This document shows positions 52,159-64,000 of a DNA stretch of 64,000 bases, piece after piece. Origin of the DNA: Saposhnikovia divaricata (taxonomy: Eukaryota > Streptophyta > Magnoliopsida > Apiales > Apiaceae); NCBI GenBank assembly GCA_036435485.1, contig CM071595.1, positions 1,488,001-1,552,000 of the forward strand, in the 5' to 3' direction. Position 1 is the first letter of the stretch. Each line of letters opens with the position of its first letter. Both the position numbers and the translations under genes were made by a program. Below the pieces are notes generated by a model. That model was not told where the DNA came from, searched no databases, and was given only the letters and a program-made list of their open reading frames with translations.

Positions 52159-54186
52159 ATGGTCCGACCCGATTTTTAACAATATCCCGTGTACTAACCC
52201 CTTTGAGGATTATCCAAAAACCGAGTTTTGACTATATCTGCTCCGATTCAGGTCTGAATTGCGTCAAATAAAATTTCGTTGAATTCCAATAACCCATAGG
52301 AACAAAATATGTAAAAATATTCTTAAAATGGTCCGACTCGATTTTTAACAATATCCCGTGTACTAACCACTTTGAGGATTATCCGAAAACCGAGTTTCGT
52401 TCATATCAGCTCCGATTCAGGTCTGAATTGCGTCAAATAAAATTTCGTTGAATTCCAATAACCCATAGGAACAAAATATTTAAAAATATCAACAAAATGG
52501 TCCGACCCGATTTTTAACAATATCCCGTGTACTAACCCCTTTGAGGATTATCCAAAAACCGAGTTTTGACTATATCTGCTCCGATTCAGGTCTGAATTGC
52601 GTCAAATAAAATTTCGTTGAATTCCAATAACCCATAGGAACAAAATATGTAAAAATATTCTTAAAATGGTCCGACTCGATTTTTAACAATATCCCGTGTA
52701 CTAACCACTTTGAGGATTATCCGAAAACCGAGTTTCGTTCATATCAGCTCCGATTCAGGTCTGAATTGCGTCAAATAAAATTTCGTTGAATTCCAATAAC
52801 CCATAGGAACAAAATATTTAAAAATATCCACAAAATGGTCCGACCCGATTTTTAACAATATCCCGTGTACTAACCCCTTTGAGAATTTTCCGAAAACCGA
52901 GTTTCGATCATATCAGCTCCGATTCCGGTCCGAACTGCGTCAAATAAAATTTTGTTGAATTCCAATAACCCATAGGAACAAAATATGTAAAAATATCCAC
53001 AAAATGGTCCGACTCGATTTTTAACAATATCCCGTGTACTAACCCCTTTGAGGATTATCCAAAAACCGAGTTTTGACTATATAAGCTCCGATACAGGTCT
53101 GAATTGTGTCAAATAAAATTTCGTTGAATTCCAATAACCCATAGGAACAAAATATTTAAAAATATCAACAAAATGGTCCGACCCGATTTTTAACAATATC
53201 CCGTGTACTAACCCCTTTGAGGATTATCCAAAAACCGAGTTTTGACTATATCTGCTCCGATTCAGGTCTGAATTGCGTCAAATAAAATTTCGTTGAATTC
53301 CAATAACCCATAGGAACAAAATATGTAAAAATATTCTTAAAATGGTCCGACTCGATTTTTAACAATATCCCGTGTACTAACCACTTTGAGGATTATCCGA
53401 AAACCGAGTTTCGTTCATATCAGCTCCGATTCAGGTCTGAATTGCGTCAAATAAAATTTCGTTGAATTCCAATAACCCATAGGAACAAAATATTTAAAAA
53501 TATCAACAAAATGGTCCGACCCGATTTTTAACAATATCCCGTGTACTAACCCCTTTGAGGATTATCCAAAAACCGAGTTTTGACTATATCTGCTCCGATT
53601 CAGGTCTGAATTGCGTCAAATAAAATTTCGTTGAATTCCAATAACCCATAGGAACAAAATATGTAAAAATATTCTTAAAATGGTCCGACTCGATTTTTAA
53701 CAATATCCCGTGTACTAACCACTTTGAGGATTATCCGAAAACCGAGTTTCGTTCATATCAGCTCCGATTCAGGTCTGAATTGCGTCAAATAAAATTTCGT
53801 TGAATTCCAATAACCCATAGGAACAAAATATTTAAAAATATCCACAAAATGGTCCGACCCGATTTTTAACAATATCCCGTGTACTAACCCCTTTGAGAAT
53901 TTTCCGAAAACCGAGTTTCGATCATATCAGCTCCGATTCCGGTCCGAACTGCGTCAAATAAAATTTTGTTGAATTCCAATAACCCATAGGAACAAAATAT
54001 GTAAAAATATCCACAAAATGGTCCGACTCGATTTTTAACAATATCCCGTGTACTAACCCCTTTGAGGATTATCCAAAAACCGAGTTTTGACTATATAAGC
54101 TCCGATACAGGTCTGAATTGTGTCAAATAAAATTTCGTTGAATTCCAATAACCCATAGGAACAAAATATTTAAAAATATCAACAAA
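52159..54186 (+). repeat. Hexamer B*-C'-B*-C'-D-A, two copies of 1,014 bp
   Basis: B* 52159, C' 52328, B* 52497, C' 52666, D 52835, A 53004, then the same series from 53173 to 54186. A tetramer gained a second B*-C' pair and the product was itself duplicated. Confidence 0.88.
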
Positions 54187-57100
54187 ATGGTCCGACCCGA
54201 TTTTTAACAATATCCCGTGTACTAACCCCTTTGAGGATTATCCAAAAACCGAGTTTTGACTATATCTGCTCCGATTCAGGTCTGAATTGCGTCAAATAAA
54301 ATTTCGTTGAATTCCAATAACCCATAGGAACAAAATATGTAAAAATATCCTTAAAATGGTCCGACTCGATTTTTAACAATATCCCGTGTACTAACCACTT
54401 TGAGGATTATCCGAAAACCGAGTTTCGTTCATATCAGCTCCGATTCAGGTCTGAATTGCGTCAAATAAAATTTCGTTGAATTCCAATAACCCATAGGAAC
54501 AAAATATTTAAAAATATCCACAAAATGGTCCGACCCGATTTTTAACAATATCCCGTGTACTAACCCCTTTGAGAATTTTCCGAAAACCGAGTTTCGATCA
54601 TATCAGCTCCGATACCGGTCCGAACTGCGTCAAATAAAATTTTGTTGAATTCCAATAACCCATAGGAACAAAATATGTAAAAATATCCACAAAATGGTCC
54701 GACTCGATTTTTAACAATATCCCGTGTACTAACCCCTTTGAGGATTATCCAAAAACCGAGTTTTGACTATATAAGCTCCGATACAGGTCTGAATTGTGTC
54801 AAATAAAATTTCGTTGAATTCCAATAACCCATAGGAACAAAATATTTAAAAATATCAACAAAATGGTCCGACCCAATTTTTAACAATATCCCGTGTACTA
54901 ACCCCTTTGAGGATTATCCAAAAACCGAGTTTTGACTATATCAGCTCCGATTCAGGTCTGAATTGCGTCAAATAAAATTTCGTTGAATTCCAATAACCCA
55001 TAGGAACAAAATATGTAAAAATATTCTTAAAATGGTCCGACTCGATTTTTAACAATATCCCGTGTACTAACCACTTTGAGGATTATCCGAAAACCGAGTT
55101 TCGTTCATATCAGCTCCGATTCAGGTCTGAATTGCGTCAAATAAAATTTCGTTGAATTCCAATAACCCATAGGAACAAAATATTTAAAAATATCAACAAA
55201 ATGGTCCGACTCGATTTTTAACAATATCCCGTGTACTAACCCCTTTGAGAATTTTCCGAAAACCGAGTTTCGATCATATCAGCTCCGATTCCGGTCCGAA
55301 CTGCGTCAAATAAAATTTTGTTGAATTCCAATAACCCATAGGAACAAAATATGTAAAAATATCCACAAAATGGTCCGACTCGATTTTTAACAATATCCCG
55401 TGTACTAACCCCTTTGAGGATTATCCAAAAACCGAGTTTTGACTATATAAGCTCCGATACAGGTCTGAATTGTGTCAAATAAAATTTCGTTGAATTCCAA
55501 TAACCCATAGGAACAAAATATTTAAAAATATCAACAAAATGGTCCGACCCGATTTTTAACAATATCCCGTGTACTAACCCCTTTGAGGATTATCCAAAAA
55601 CCGAGTTTTGACTATATCTGCTCCGATTCAGGTCTGAATTGCGTCAAATAAAATTTCGTTGAATTCCAATAACCCATAGGAACAAAATATGTAAAAATAT
55701 CCTTAAAATGGTCCGACTCGATTTTTAACAATATCCCGTGTACTAACCACTTTGAGGATTATCCGAAAACCGAGTTTCGTTCATATCAGCTCCGATTCAG
55801 GTCTGAATTGCGTCAAATAAAATTTCGTTGAATTCCAATAACCCATAGGAACAAAATATTTAAAAATATCCACAAAATGGTCCGACCCGATTTTTAACAA
55901 TATCCCGTGTACTAACCCCTTTGAGAATTTTCCGAAAACCGAGTTTCGATCATATCAGCTCCGATTCCGGTCCGAACTGCGTCAAATAAAATTTTGTTGA
56001 ATTCCAATAACCCATAGGAACAAAATATGTAAAAATATCCACAAAATGGTCCGACTCGATTTTTAACAATATCCCGTGTACTAACCCCTTTGAGGATTAT
56101 CCAAAAACCGAGTTTTGACTATATAAGCTCCGATACAGGTCTGAATTGTGTCAAATAAAATTTCGTTGAATTCCAATAACCCATAGGAACAAAATATTTA
56201 AAAATATCAACAAAATGGTCCGACCCGATTTTAACAATATCCCGTGTACTAACCCCTTTGAGGATTATCCAAAAACCGAGTTTTGACTATATCAGCTCCG
56301 ATTCAGGTCCGAATTGCGTCAAATAAAATTTCGTTGAATTCCAATAACCCATAGGAACAAAATATGTAAAAATATTCTTAAAATGGTCCGACTCGATTTT
56401 TAACAATATCCCGTGTACTAACCACTTTGAGGATTATCCGAAAACCGAGTTTCGTTCATATCAGCTCCGATTCAGGTCTGAATTGCGTCAAATAAAATTT
56501 CGTTGAATTCCAATAACCCATAGGAACAAAATATTTAAAAATATCAACAAAATGGTCCGACCCGATTTTTAACAATATCCCGTGTACTAACCCCTTTGAG
56601 AATTTTCCGAAAACCGAGTTCCGATCATATCAGCTCCGATTCCGGTCCGAACTGCGTCAAATAAAATTTTGTTGAATTCCAATAACCCATAGGAACAAAA
56701 TATGTAAAAATATCCACAAAATGGTCCGACTCGATTTTTAACAATATCCCGTGTACTAACCCCTTTGAGGATTATCCAAAAACCGAGTTTTGACTATATA
56801 AGCTCCGATACAGGTCTGAATTGTGTCAAATAAAATTTCGTTGAATTCCAATAACCCATAGGAACAAAATATTTAAAAATATCAACAAAATGGTCCGACC
56901 CGATTTTTAACAATATCCCGTGTACTAACCCCTTTGAGGATTATCCAAAAACCGAGTTTTGACTATATCAGCTCCGATTCAGGTCTGAATTGCGTCAAAT
57001 AAAATTTCGTTGAATTCCAATAACCCATAGGAACAAAATATGTAAAAATATCCTTAAAATGGTCCGACTCGATTTTTAACAATATCCCGTGTACTAACCA

Positions 57101-59593
57101 CTTTGAGGATTATCCGAAAACCGAGTTTCGTTCATATCAGCTCCGATTCAGGTCTGAATTGCGTCAAATAAAATTTCGTTGAATTCCAATAACCCATAGG
57201 AACAAAATATTTAAAAATATCCACAAAATGGTCCGACCCGATTTTTAACAATATCCCGTGTACTAACCCCTTTGAGAATTTTCCGAAAACCGAGTTTCGA
57301 TCATATCAGCTCCGATTCCGGTCCGAACTGCGTCAAATAAAATTTTGTTGAATTCCAATAACCCATAGGAACAAAATATGTAAAAATATCCACAAAATGG
57401 TCCGACTCGATTTTTAACAATATCCCGTGTACTAACCCCTTTGAGGATTATCCAAAAACCGAGTTTTGACTATATAAGCTCCGATACAGGTCTGAATTGT
57501 GTCAAATAAAATTTCGTTGAATTCCAATAACCCATAGGAACAAAATATTTAAAAATATCAACAAAATGGTCCGACCCGATTTTTAACAATATCCCGTGTA
57601 CTAACCCCTTTGAGGATTATCCAAAAACCGAGTTTTGACTATATCAGCTCCGATTCAGGTCTGAATTGCGTCAAATAAAATTTCGTTGAATTCCAATAAC
57701 CCATAGGAACAAAATATGTAAAAATATTCTTAAAATGGTCCGACTCGATTTTTAACAATATCCCGTGTACTAACCACTTTGAGGATTATCCGAAAACCGA
57801 GTTTCGTTCATATCAGCTCCGATTCAGGTCTGAATTGCGTCAAATAAAATTTCGTTGAATTCCAATAACCCATAGGAACAAAATATTTAAAAATATCCAC
57901 AAAATGGTCCGACCCGATTTTTAACAATATCCCGTGTACTAACCCCTTTGAGAATTTTCCGAAAACCGAGTTTCGATCATATCAGCTCCGATTCCGGTCC
58001 GAACTGCGTCAAATAAAATTTTGTTGAATTCCAATAACCCATAGGAACAAAATATGTAAAAATATCCACAAAATGGTCCGACTCGATTTTTAACAATATC
58101 CCGTGTACTAACCCCTTTGAGGATTATCCAAAAACCGAGTTTTGACTATATAAGCTCCGATACAGGTCTGAATTGTGTCAAATAAAATTTCGTTGAATTC
58201 CAATAACCCATAGGAACAAAATATTTAAAAATATCAACAAAATGGTCCGACCCGATTTTTAACAATATCCCGTGTACTAACCCCTTTGAGGATTATCCAA
58301 AAACCGAGTTTTGACTATATCAGCTCCGATTCAGGTCTGAATTGCGTCAAATAAAATTTCGTTGAATTCCAATAACCCATAGGAACAAAATATGTAAAAA
58401 TATCCTTAAAATGGTCCGACTCGATTTTTAACAATATCCCGTGTACTAACCACTTTGAGGATTATCCGAAAACCGAGTTTCGTTCATATCAGCTCCGATT
58501 CAGGTCTGAATTGCGTCAAATAAAATTTCGTTGAATTCCAATAACCCATAGGAACAAAATATTTAAAAATATCCACAAAATGGTCCGACCCGATTTTTAA
58601 CAATATCCCGTGTACTAACCCCTTTGAGAATTTTCCGAAAACCGAGTTTCGATCATATCAGCTCCGATTCCGGTCCGAACTGCGTCAAATAAAATTTTGT
58701 TGAATTCCAATAACCCATAGGAACAAAATATGTAAAAATATCCACAAAATGGTCCGACTCGATTTTTAACAATATCCCGTGTACTAACCCCTTTGAGGAT
58801 TATCCAAAAACCGAGTTTTGACTATATAAGCTCCGATACAGGTCTGAATTGTGTCAAATAAAATTTCGTTGAATTCCAATAACCCATAGGAACAAAATAT
58901 TTAAAAATATCAACAAAATGGTCCGACCCGATTTTTAACAATATCCCGTGTACTAACCCCTTTGAGGATTATCCAAAAACCGAGTTTTGACTATATCAGC
59001 TCCGATTCAGGTCTGAATTGCGTCAAATAAAATTTCGTTGAATTCCAATAACCCATAGGAACAAAATATGTAAAAATATTCTTAAAATGGTCCGACTCGA
59101 TTTTTAACAATATCCCGTGTACTAACCACTTTGAGGATTATCCGAAAACCGAGTTTCGTTCATATCAGCTCCGATTCAGGTCTGAATTGCGTCAAATAAA
59201 ATTTCGTTGAATTCCAATAACCCATAGGAACAAAATATTTAAAAATATCAACAAAATGGTCCGACTCGATTTTTAACAATATCCCGTGTACTAACCCCTT
59301 TGAGAATTTTCCGAAAACCGAGTTTCGATCATATCAGCTCCGATTCCGGTCCGAACTGCGTCAAATAAAATTTTGTTGAATTCCAATAACCCATAGGAAC
59401 AAAATATGTAAAAATATCCACAAAATGGTCCGACTCGATTTTTAACAATATCCCGTGTACTAACCCCTTTGAGGATTATCCAAAAACCGAGTTTTGACTA
59501 TATAAGCTCCGATACAGGTCTGAATTGTGTCAAATAAAATTTCGTTGAATTCCAATAACCCATAGGAACAAAATATTTAAAAATATCAACAAA
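54187..59593 (+). repeat. Regular tetramer stretch, 676-bp period
   Basis: B* or B at 54187, 54863, 55539, 56215, 56890, 57566, 58242 and 58918, each followed by C or C', a D form and A; A at 59425 closes it. One step is 675 bp because the T run at 56229-56232 has lost one T. Rare changes: A at 54614 and A at 54875. The first D''' monomer is at 56552. Confidence 0.88.
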
Positions 59594-61621
59594 ATGGTCC
59601 GACCCGATTTTTAACAATATCCCGTGTACTAACCCCTTTGAGAATTTTCCGAAAACCGAGTTCCGATCATATCAGCTCCGATTCCGGTCCGAACTGCGTC
59701 AAATAAAATTTTGTTGAATTCCAATAACCCATAGGAACAAAATATGTAAAAATATCCACAAAATGGTCCGACTCGATTTTTAACAATATCCCGTGTACTA
59801 ACCCCTTTGAGGATTATCCAAAAACCGAGTTTTGACTATATAAGCTCCGATACAGGTCTGAATTGTGTCAAATAAAATTTCGTTGAATTCCAATAACCCA
59901 TAGGAACAAAATATTTAAAAATATCAACAAAATGGTCCGACCCGATTTTTAACAATATCCCGTGTACTAACCCCTTTGAGGATTATCCAAAAACCGAGTT
60001 TTGACTATATCAGCTCCGATTCAGGTCTGAATTGCGTCAAATAAAATTTCGTTGAATTCCAATAACCCATAGGAACAAAATATGTAAAAATATCCTTAAA
60101 ATGGTCCGACTCGATTTTTAACAATATCCCGTGTACTAACCACTTTGAGGATTATCCGAAAACCGAGTTTCGTTCATATCAGCTCCGATTCAGGTCTGAA
60201 TTGCGTCAAATAAAATTTCGTTGAATTCCAATAACCCATAGGAACAAAATATTTAAAAATATCCACAAAATGGTCCGACCCGATTTTTAACAATATCCCG
60301 TGTACTAACCCCTTTGAGAATTTTCCGAAAACCGAGTTTCGATCATATCAGCTCCGATTCCGGTCCGAACTGCGTCAAATAAAATTTTGTTGAATTCCAA
60401 TAACCCATAGGAACAAAATATGTAAAAATATCCACAAAATGGTCCGACTCGATTTTTAACAATATCCCGTGTACTAACCCCTTTGAGGATTATCCAAAAA
60501 CCGAGTTTTGACTATATAAGCTCCGATACAGGTCTGAATTGTGTCAAATAAAATTTCGTTGAATTCCAATAACCCATAGGAACAAAATATTTAAAAATAT
60601 CAACAAAATGGTCCGACCCGATTTTTAACAATATCCCGTGTACTAACCCCTTTGAGAATTTTCCGAAAACCGAGTTCCGATCATATCAGCTCCGATTCCG
60701 GTCCGAACTGCGTCAAATAAAATTTTGTTGAATTCCAATAACCCATAGGAACAAAATATGTAAAAATATCCACAAAATGGTCCGACTCGATTTTTAACAA
60801 TATCCCGTGTACTAACCCCTTTGAGGATTATCCAAAAACCGAGTTTTGACTATATAAGCTCCGATACAGGTCTGAATTGTGTCAAATAAAATTTCGTTGA
60901 ATTCCAATAACCCATAGGAACAAAATATTTAAAAATATCAACAAAATGGTCCGACCCGATTTTTAACAATATCCCGTGTACTAACCCCTTTGAGGATTAT
61001 CCAAAAACCGAGTTTTGACTATATCAGCTCCGATTCAGGTCTGAATTGCGTCAAATAAAATTTCGTTGAATTCCAATAACCCATAGGAACAAAATATGTA
61101 AAAATATCCTTAAAATGGTCCGACTCGATTTTTAACAATATCCCGTGTACTAACCACTTTGAGGATTATCCGAAAACCGAGTTTCGTTCATATCAGCTCC
61201 GATTCAGGTCTGAATTGCGTCAAATAAAATTTCGTTGAATTCCAATAACCCATAGGAACAAAATATTTAAAAATATCCACAAAATGGTCCGACCCGATTT
61301 TTAACAATATCCCGTGTACTAACCCCTTTGAGAATTTTCCGAAAACCGAGTTTCGATCATATCAGCTCCGATTCCGGTCCGAACTGCGTCAAATAAAATT
61401 TTGTTGAATTCCAATAACCCATAGGAACAAAATATGTAAAAATATCCACAAAATGGTCCGACTCGATTTTTAACAATATCCCGTGTACTAACCCCTTTGA
61501 GGATTATCCAAAAACCGAGTTTTGACTATATAAGCTCCGATACAGGTCTGAATTGTGTCAAATAAAATTTCGTTGAATTCCAATAACCCATAGGAACAAA
61601 ATATTTAAAAATATCAACAAA
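59594..61621 (+). repeat. Hexamer D'''-A-B-C-D-A, two copies of 1,014 bp
   Basis: D''' 59594, A 59763, B 59932, C 60101, D 60270, A 60439, repeated from 60608 to 61621. D''' begins like B (ATCAAC, GACCCG) and ends like D (GAGAATTTTCCG, GAGTTCCGATC). A third copy occurs at 62298-63311 after the intervening B-C'-D''-A of 61622-62297. Confidence 0.88.
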
Positions 61622-63892
61622 ATGGTCCGACCCGATTTTTAACAATATCCCGTGTACTAACCCCTTTGAGGATTATCCAAAAACCGAGTTTTGACTATAT
61701 CAGCTCCGATTCAGGTCTGAATTGCGTCAAATAAAATTTCGTTGAATTCCAATAACCCATAGGAACAAAATATGTAAAAATATTCTTAAAATGGTCCGAC
61801 TCGATTTTTAACAATATCCCGTGTACTAACCACTTTGAGGATTATCCGAAAACCGAGTTTCGTTCATATCAGCTCCGATTCAGGTCTGAATTGCGTCAAA
61901 TAAAATTTCGTTGAATTCCAATAACCCATAGGAACAAAATATTTAAAAATATCAACAAAATGGTCCGACTCGATTTTTAACAATATCCCGTGTACTAACC
62001 CCTTTGAGAATTTTCCGAAAACCGAGTTTCGATCATATCAGCTCCGATTCCGGTCCGAACTGCGTCAAATAAAATTTTGTTGAATTCCAATAACCCATAG
62101 GAACAAAATATGTAAAAATATCCACAAAATGGTCCGACTCGATTTTTAACAATATCCCGTGTACTAACCCCTTTGAGGATTATCCAAAAACCGAGTTTTG
62201 ACTATATAAGCTCCGATACAGGTCTGAATTGTGTCAAATAAAATTTCGTTGAATTCCAATAACCCATAGGAACAAAATATTTAAAAATATCAACAAAATG
62301 GTCCGACCCGATTTTTAACAATATCCCGTGTACTAACCCCTTTGAGAATTTTCCGAAAACCGAGTTCCGATCATATCAGCTCCGATTCCGGTCCGAACTG
62401 CGTCAAATAAAATTTTGTTGAATTCCAATAACCCATAGGAACAAAATATGTAAAAATATCCACAAAATGGTCCGACTCGATTTTTAACAATATCCCGTGT
62501 ACTAACCCCTTTGAGGATTATCCAAAAACCGAGTTTTGACTATATAAGCTCCGATACAGGTCTGAATTGTGTCAAATAAAATTTCGTTGAATTCCAATAA
62601 CCCATAGGAACAAAATATTTAAAAATATCAACAAAATGGTCCGACCCGATTTTTAACAATATCCCGTGTACTAACCCCTTTGAGGATTATCCAAAAACCG
62701 AGTTTTGACTATATCAGCTCCGATTGAGGTCTGAATTGCGTCAAATAAAATTTCGTTGAATTCCAATAACCCATAGGAACAAAATATGTAAAAATATCCT
62801 TAAAATGGTCCGACTCGATTTTTAACAATATCCCGTGTACTAACCACTTTGAGGATTATCCGAAAACCGAGTTTCGTTCATATCAGCTCCGATTCAGGTC
62901 TGAATTGCGTCAAATAAAATTTCGTTGAATTCCAATAACCCATAGGAACAAAATATTTAAAAATATCCACAAAATGGTCCGACCCGATTTTTAACAATAT
63001 CCCGTGTACTAACCCCTTTGAGAATTTTCCGAAAACCGAGTTTCGATCATATCAGCTCCGATTCCGGTCCGAACTGCGTCAAATAAAATTTTGTTGAATT
63101 CCAATAACCCATAGGAACAAAATATGTAAAAATATCCACAAAATGGTCCGACTCGATTTTTAACAATATCCCGTGTACTAACCCCTTTGAGGATTATCCA
63201 AAAACCGAGTTTTGACTATATAAGCTCCGATACAGGTCTGAATTGTGTCAAATAAAATTTCGTTGAATTCCAATAACCCATAGGAACAAAATATTTAAAA
63301 ATATCAACAAAATGGTCCGACCCGATTTTTAACAATATCCCGTGTACTAACCCCTTTGAGGATTATCCAAAAACCGAGTTTTGACTATATCAGCTCCGAT
63401 TCAGGTCTGAATTGCGTCAAATAAAATTTCGTTGAATTCCAATAACCCATAGGAACAAAATATGTAAAAATATTCTTAAAATGGTCCGACTCGATTTTTA
63501 ACAATATCCCGTGTACTAACCACTTTGAGGATTATCCGAAAACCGAGTTTCGTTCATATCAGCTCCGATTCAGGTCTGAATTGCGTCAAATAAAATTTCG
63601 TTGAATTCCAATAACCCATAGGAACAAAATATTTAAAAATATCAACAAAATGGTCCGACTCGATTTTTAACAATATCCCGTGTACTAACCCCTTTGAGAA
63701 TTTTCCGAAAACCGAGTTTCGATCATATCAGCTCCGATTCCGGTCCGAACTGCGTCAAATAAAATTTTGTTGAATTCCAATAACCCATAGGAACAAAATA
63801 TGTAAAAATATCCACAAAATGGTCCGACTCGATTTTTAACAATATCCCGTGTACTAACCCCTTTGAGGATTATCCAAAAACCGAGTTTTGAC

Positions 63893-63900
63893 TATATAAG
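63893..63900 (+). promoter_or_regulatory. TATA-like motif in type A monomers (last copy shown)
   Basis: TATATAAG fits the general TATA-box pattern TATAWAWR. It occurs in A monomers only, because B, C and D have TATATC or CATATC at this place; in the tetramer zones it therefore recurs about every 676 bp. Satellite transcription is known in several organisms, but no initiator, transcript or other promoter element is demonstrated here, and the match may be chance in A/T-rich DNA. Confidence 0.25.
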
Positions 63901-63926
63901 CTCCGATACAGGTCTGAATTGTGTCA

Positions 63927-63932
63927 AATAAA
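63927..63932 (+). other. AATAAA hexamer present in nearly every monomer (last full copy shown)
   Basis: The stretch GTCAAATAAAATTT, found in essentially all monomers, contains the canonical polyadenylation hexamer on the given strand, about 27 bases after the TATA-like motif in A monomers. If this strand were transcribed, transcripts could end within one monomer. This is only a motif match. Confidence 0.25.
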
Positions 63933-63933
63933 A

Positions 63934-63950
63934 TTTCGTTGAATTCCAAT
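63934..63950 (+). other. Partial CENP-B-box-like motif (last full copy shown)
   Basis: TTTCGTTGAATTCCAAT agrees with the first eight positions of the CENP-B box consensus YTTCGTTGGAARCGGGA, and with the core positions TTCG, A10 and C13, but lacks the essential GGG that follows. A, B, C and D1 keep TTCG; D2 has TTTG. Probably not a true CENP-B box; it may be chance or a site for an unrelated protein. Confidence 0.2.
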
Positions 63951-63987
63951 AACCCATAGGAACAAAATATTTAAAAATATCAACAAA

Positions 63988-64000
63988 ATGGTCCGACCCG
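63988..64000 (+). repeat. Partial monomer at right window edge
   Basis: Only the first 13 bases of a monomer are present. The preceding ATCAACAAA and the GACCCG following are the usual entry to a B or D''' monomer. The array continues to the right. Confidence 0.9.

Larger units (their letters stand above)
61622..63987 (+). repeat. Last higher-order repeats of the window
   Basis: B 61622, C' 61791, D'' 61960, A 62129, D''' 62298, A 62467, B 62636, C 62805, D 62974, A 63143, B 63312, C' 63481, D'' 63650, A 63819. The C' to C' distance is 1,690 bp, a decamer. One private change, G at 62726 in GATTGAGG. Confidence 0.88.
1..64000 (+). repeat. 169-bp satellite DNA array, head to tail, whole window
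   Basis: Seen: the block ATGGTCCG, or its one-base variants, recurs every 169 bp from 83 to 63988. Adding the individual spacings closes at exactly 378 monomers with 18 length variants (one 138, two 168 or more precisely three 168, twelve 170, two 191 and one 171 bp by start-to-start distance, hand counted). All monomers point the same way; no inverted block, transposon, gene or unique sequence interrupts them. One D monomer counted by hand (36442-36610) has A 58, C 40, G 24, T 47, so about 38% G+C. Known: satellites of about 150-180 bp with nested periodicity are typical of centromeres and pericentromeres. Inferred: a centromeric or pericentromeric array. The family is not recognised and the host is unknown. 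Confidence 0.97.

Noticed and set aside
49455..56383. Possible 6,760-bp-offset duplication, from GGTCCGAATTG shared by B monomers at 49455 and 56215
   Set aside because: The neighbouring monomer subtypes (B against B*, C' against C) do not match over the interval, so a single shared change is not sufficient.
1..64000. CRISPR array
   Set aside because: There are no short repeats with unique spacers; the entire 169-bp unit is repeated and no cas-like gene is present.
1..64000. Telomere-type repeats (CTAACCC and ATAACCC strings)
   Set aside because: ACTAACCCC and AATAACCCAT occur once per monomer in fixed context and never as tandem short repeats.
1..64000. Yeast-type branch-point string TACTAAC in every monomer as evidence of introns
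   Set aside because: No splice sites, exons or coding sequence accompany it; a seven-base match in a repeated unit is expected by chance and then multiplied.
1..64000. Naming the host species or satellite family
   Set aside because: I do not recognise the monomer. Composition and periodicity fit many plants and invertebrates, so any name would be a guess.

Overview
The window is one uninterrupted eukaryotic satellite DNA array with no gene, RNA gene, CRISPR array or transposon that I can support. It consists of a monomer of 169 bp repeated head to tail in a single orientation from base 1 to base 64000. Taking the ATGGTCCG block as monomer start, the first full monomer begins at 83 and the last start is at 63988. 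Hand-followed spacing closes at exactly 378 monomers, of which 18 differ from 169 bp. Both window edges cut a monomer, so the array extends beyond both sides. One hand-counted D monomer is about 38% G+C, with more C than G and more A than T on the given strand and with CpG not depleted. Monomer length close to nucleosome spacing, strict orientation and multi-monomer higher-order repeats (HORs) are what is known of centromeric and pericentromeric satellites. I do not recognise the family and cannot name the species; a plant or an invertebrate is possible.

Four monomer classes recur. A carries GACTATATAAGCTCCGATAC and TGAATTGTG. B carries CTATATCAGCTCCGATTC (B* has CTGCTCC). C carries CCTTAAAATGG, ACCACTTTGAG and TTCGTTCAT. 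D carries GAGAATTTTCCG and TCGATCAT; D1 then has GGTCTGAATTGCG and D2 has GGTCCGAACTGCG with TTTTGTTG. Other variants are B2 (CCGAATTTTGAC, GCGTTAAA), B3 (GAGATTTTATCC, 170 bp) and Dc (D ending GATTCAGG).

Layout: 83-4784 irregular tetramers (about 676 bp); 4785-8507 pentamers A-B-B3-C-D (about 846 bp); 8677-10705 trimers A-B-D1 (507 bp); 11681-22926 two almost identical 5.3-kb segments at 5,916 bp offset, holding trimers, a pentamer and octamers; 20850-24905 octamers (1,352 bp); 25.4-35.4 kb a patchwork of hexamers (1,014 bp), dimers (338 bp), hybrid monomers and two 191-bp monomers; 35428-64000 a much more homogeneous region of D-A-B-C tetramers (676 bp), grouped at 35428-48102 into a 12-monomer super-repeat of 2,028 bp.

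Nothing encodes protein. The likely role, by inference, is structural (centromere or heterochromatin), with the right 28 kb being the more recently homogenised part. The HOR map depends on the assembly being correct.
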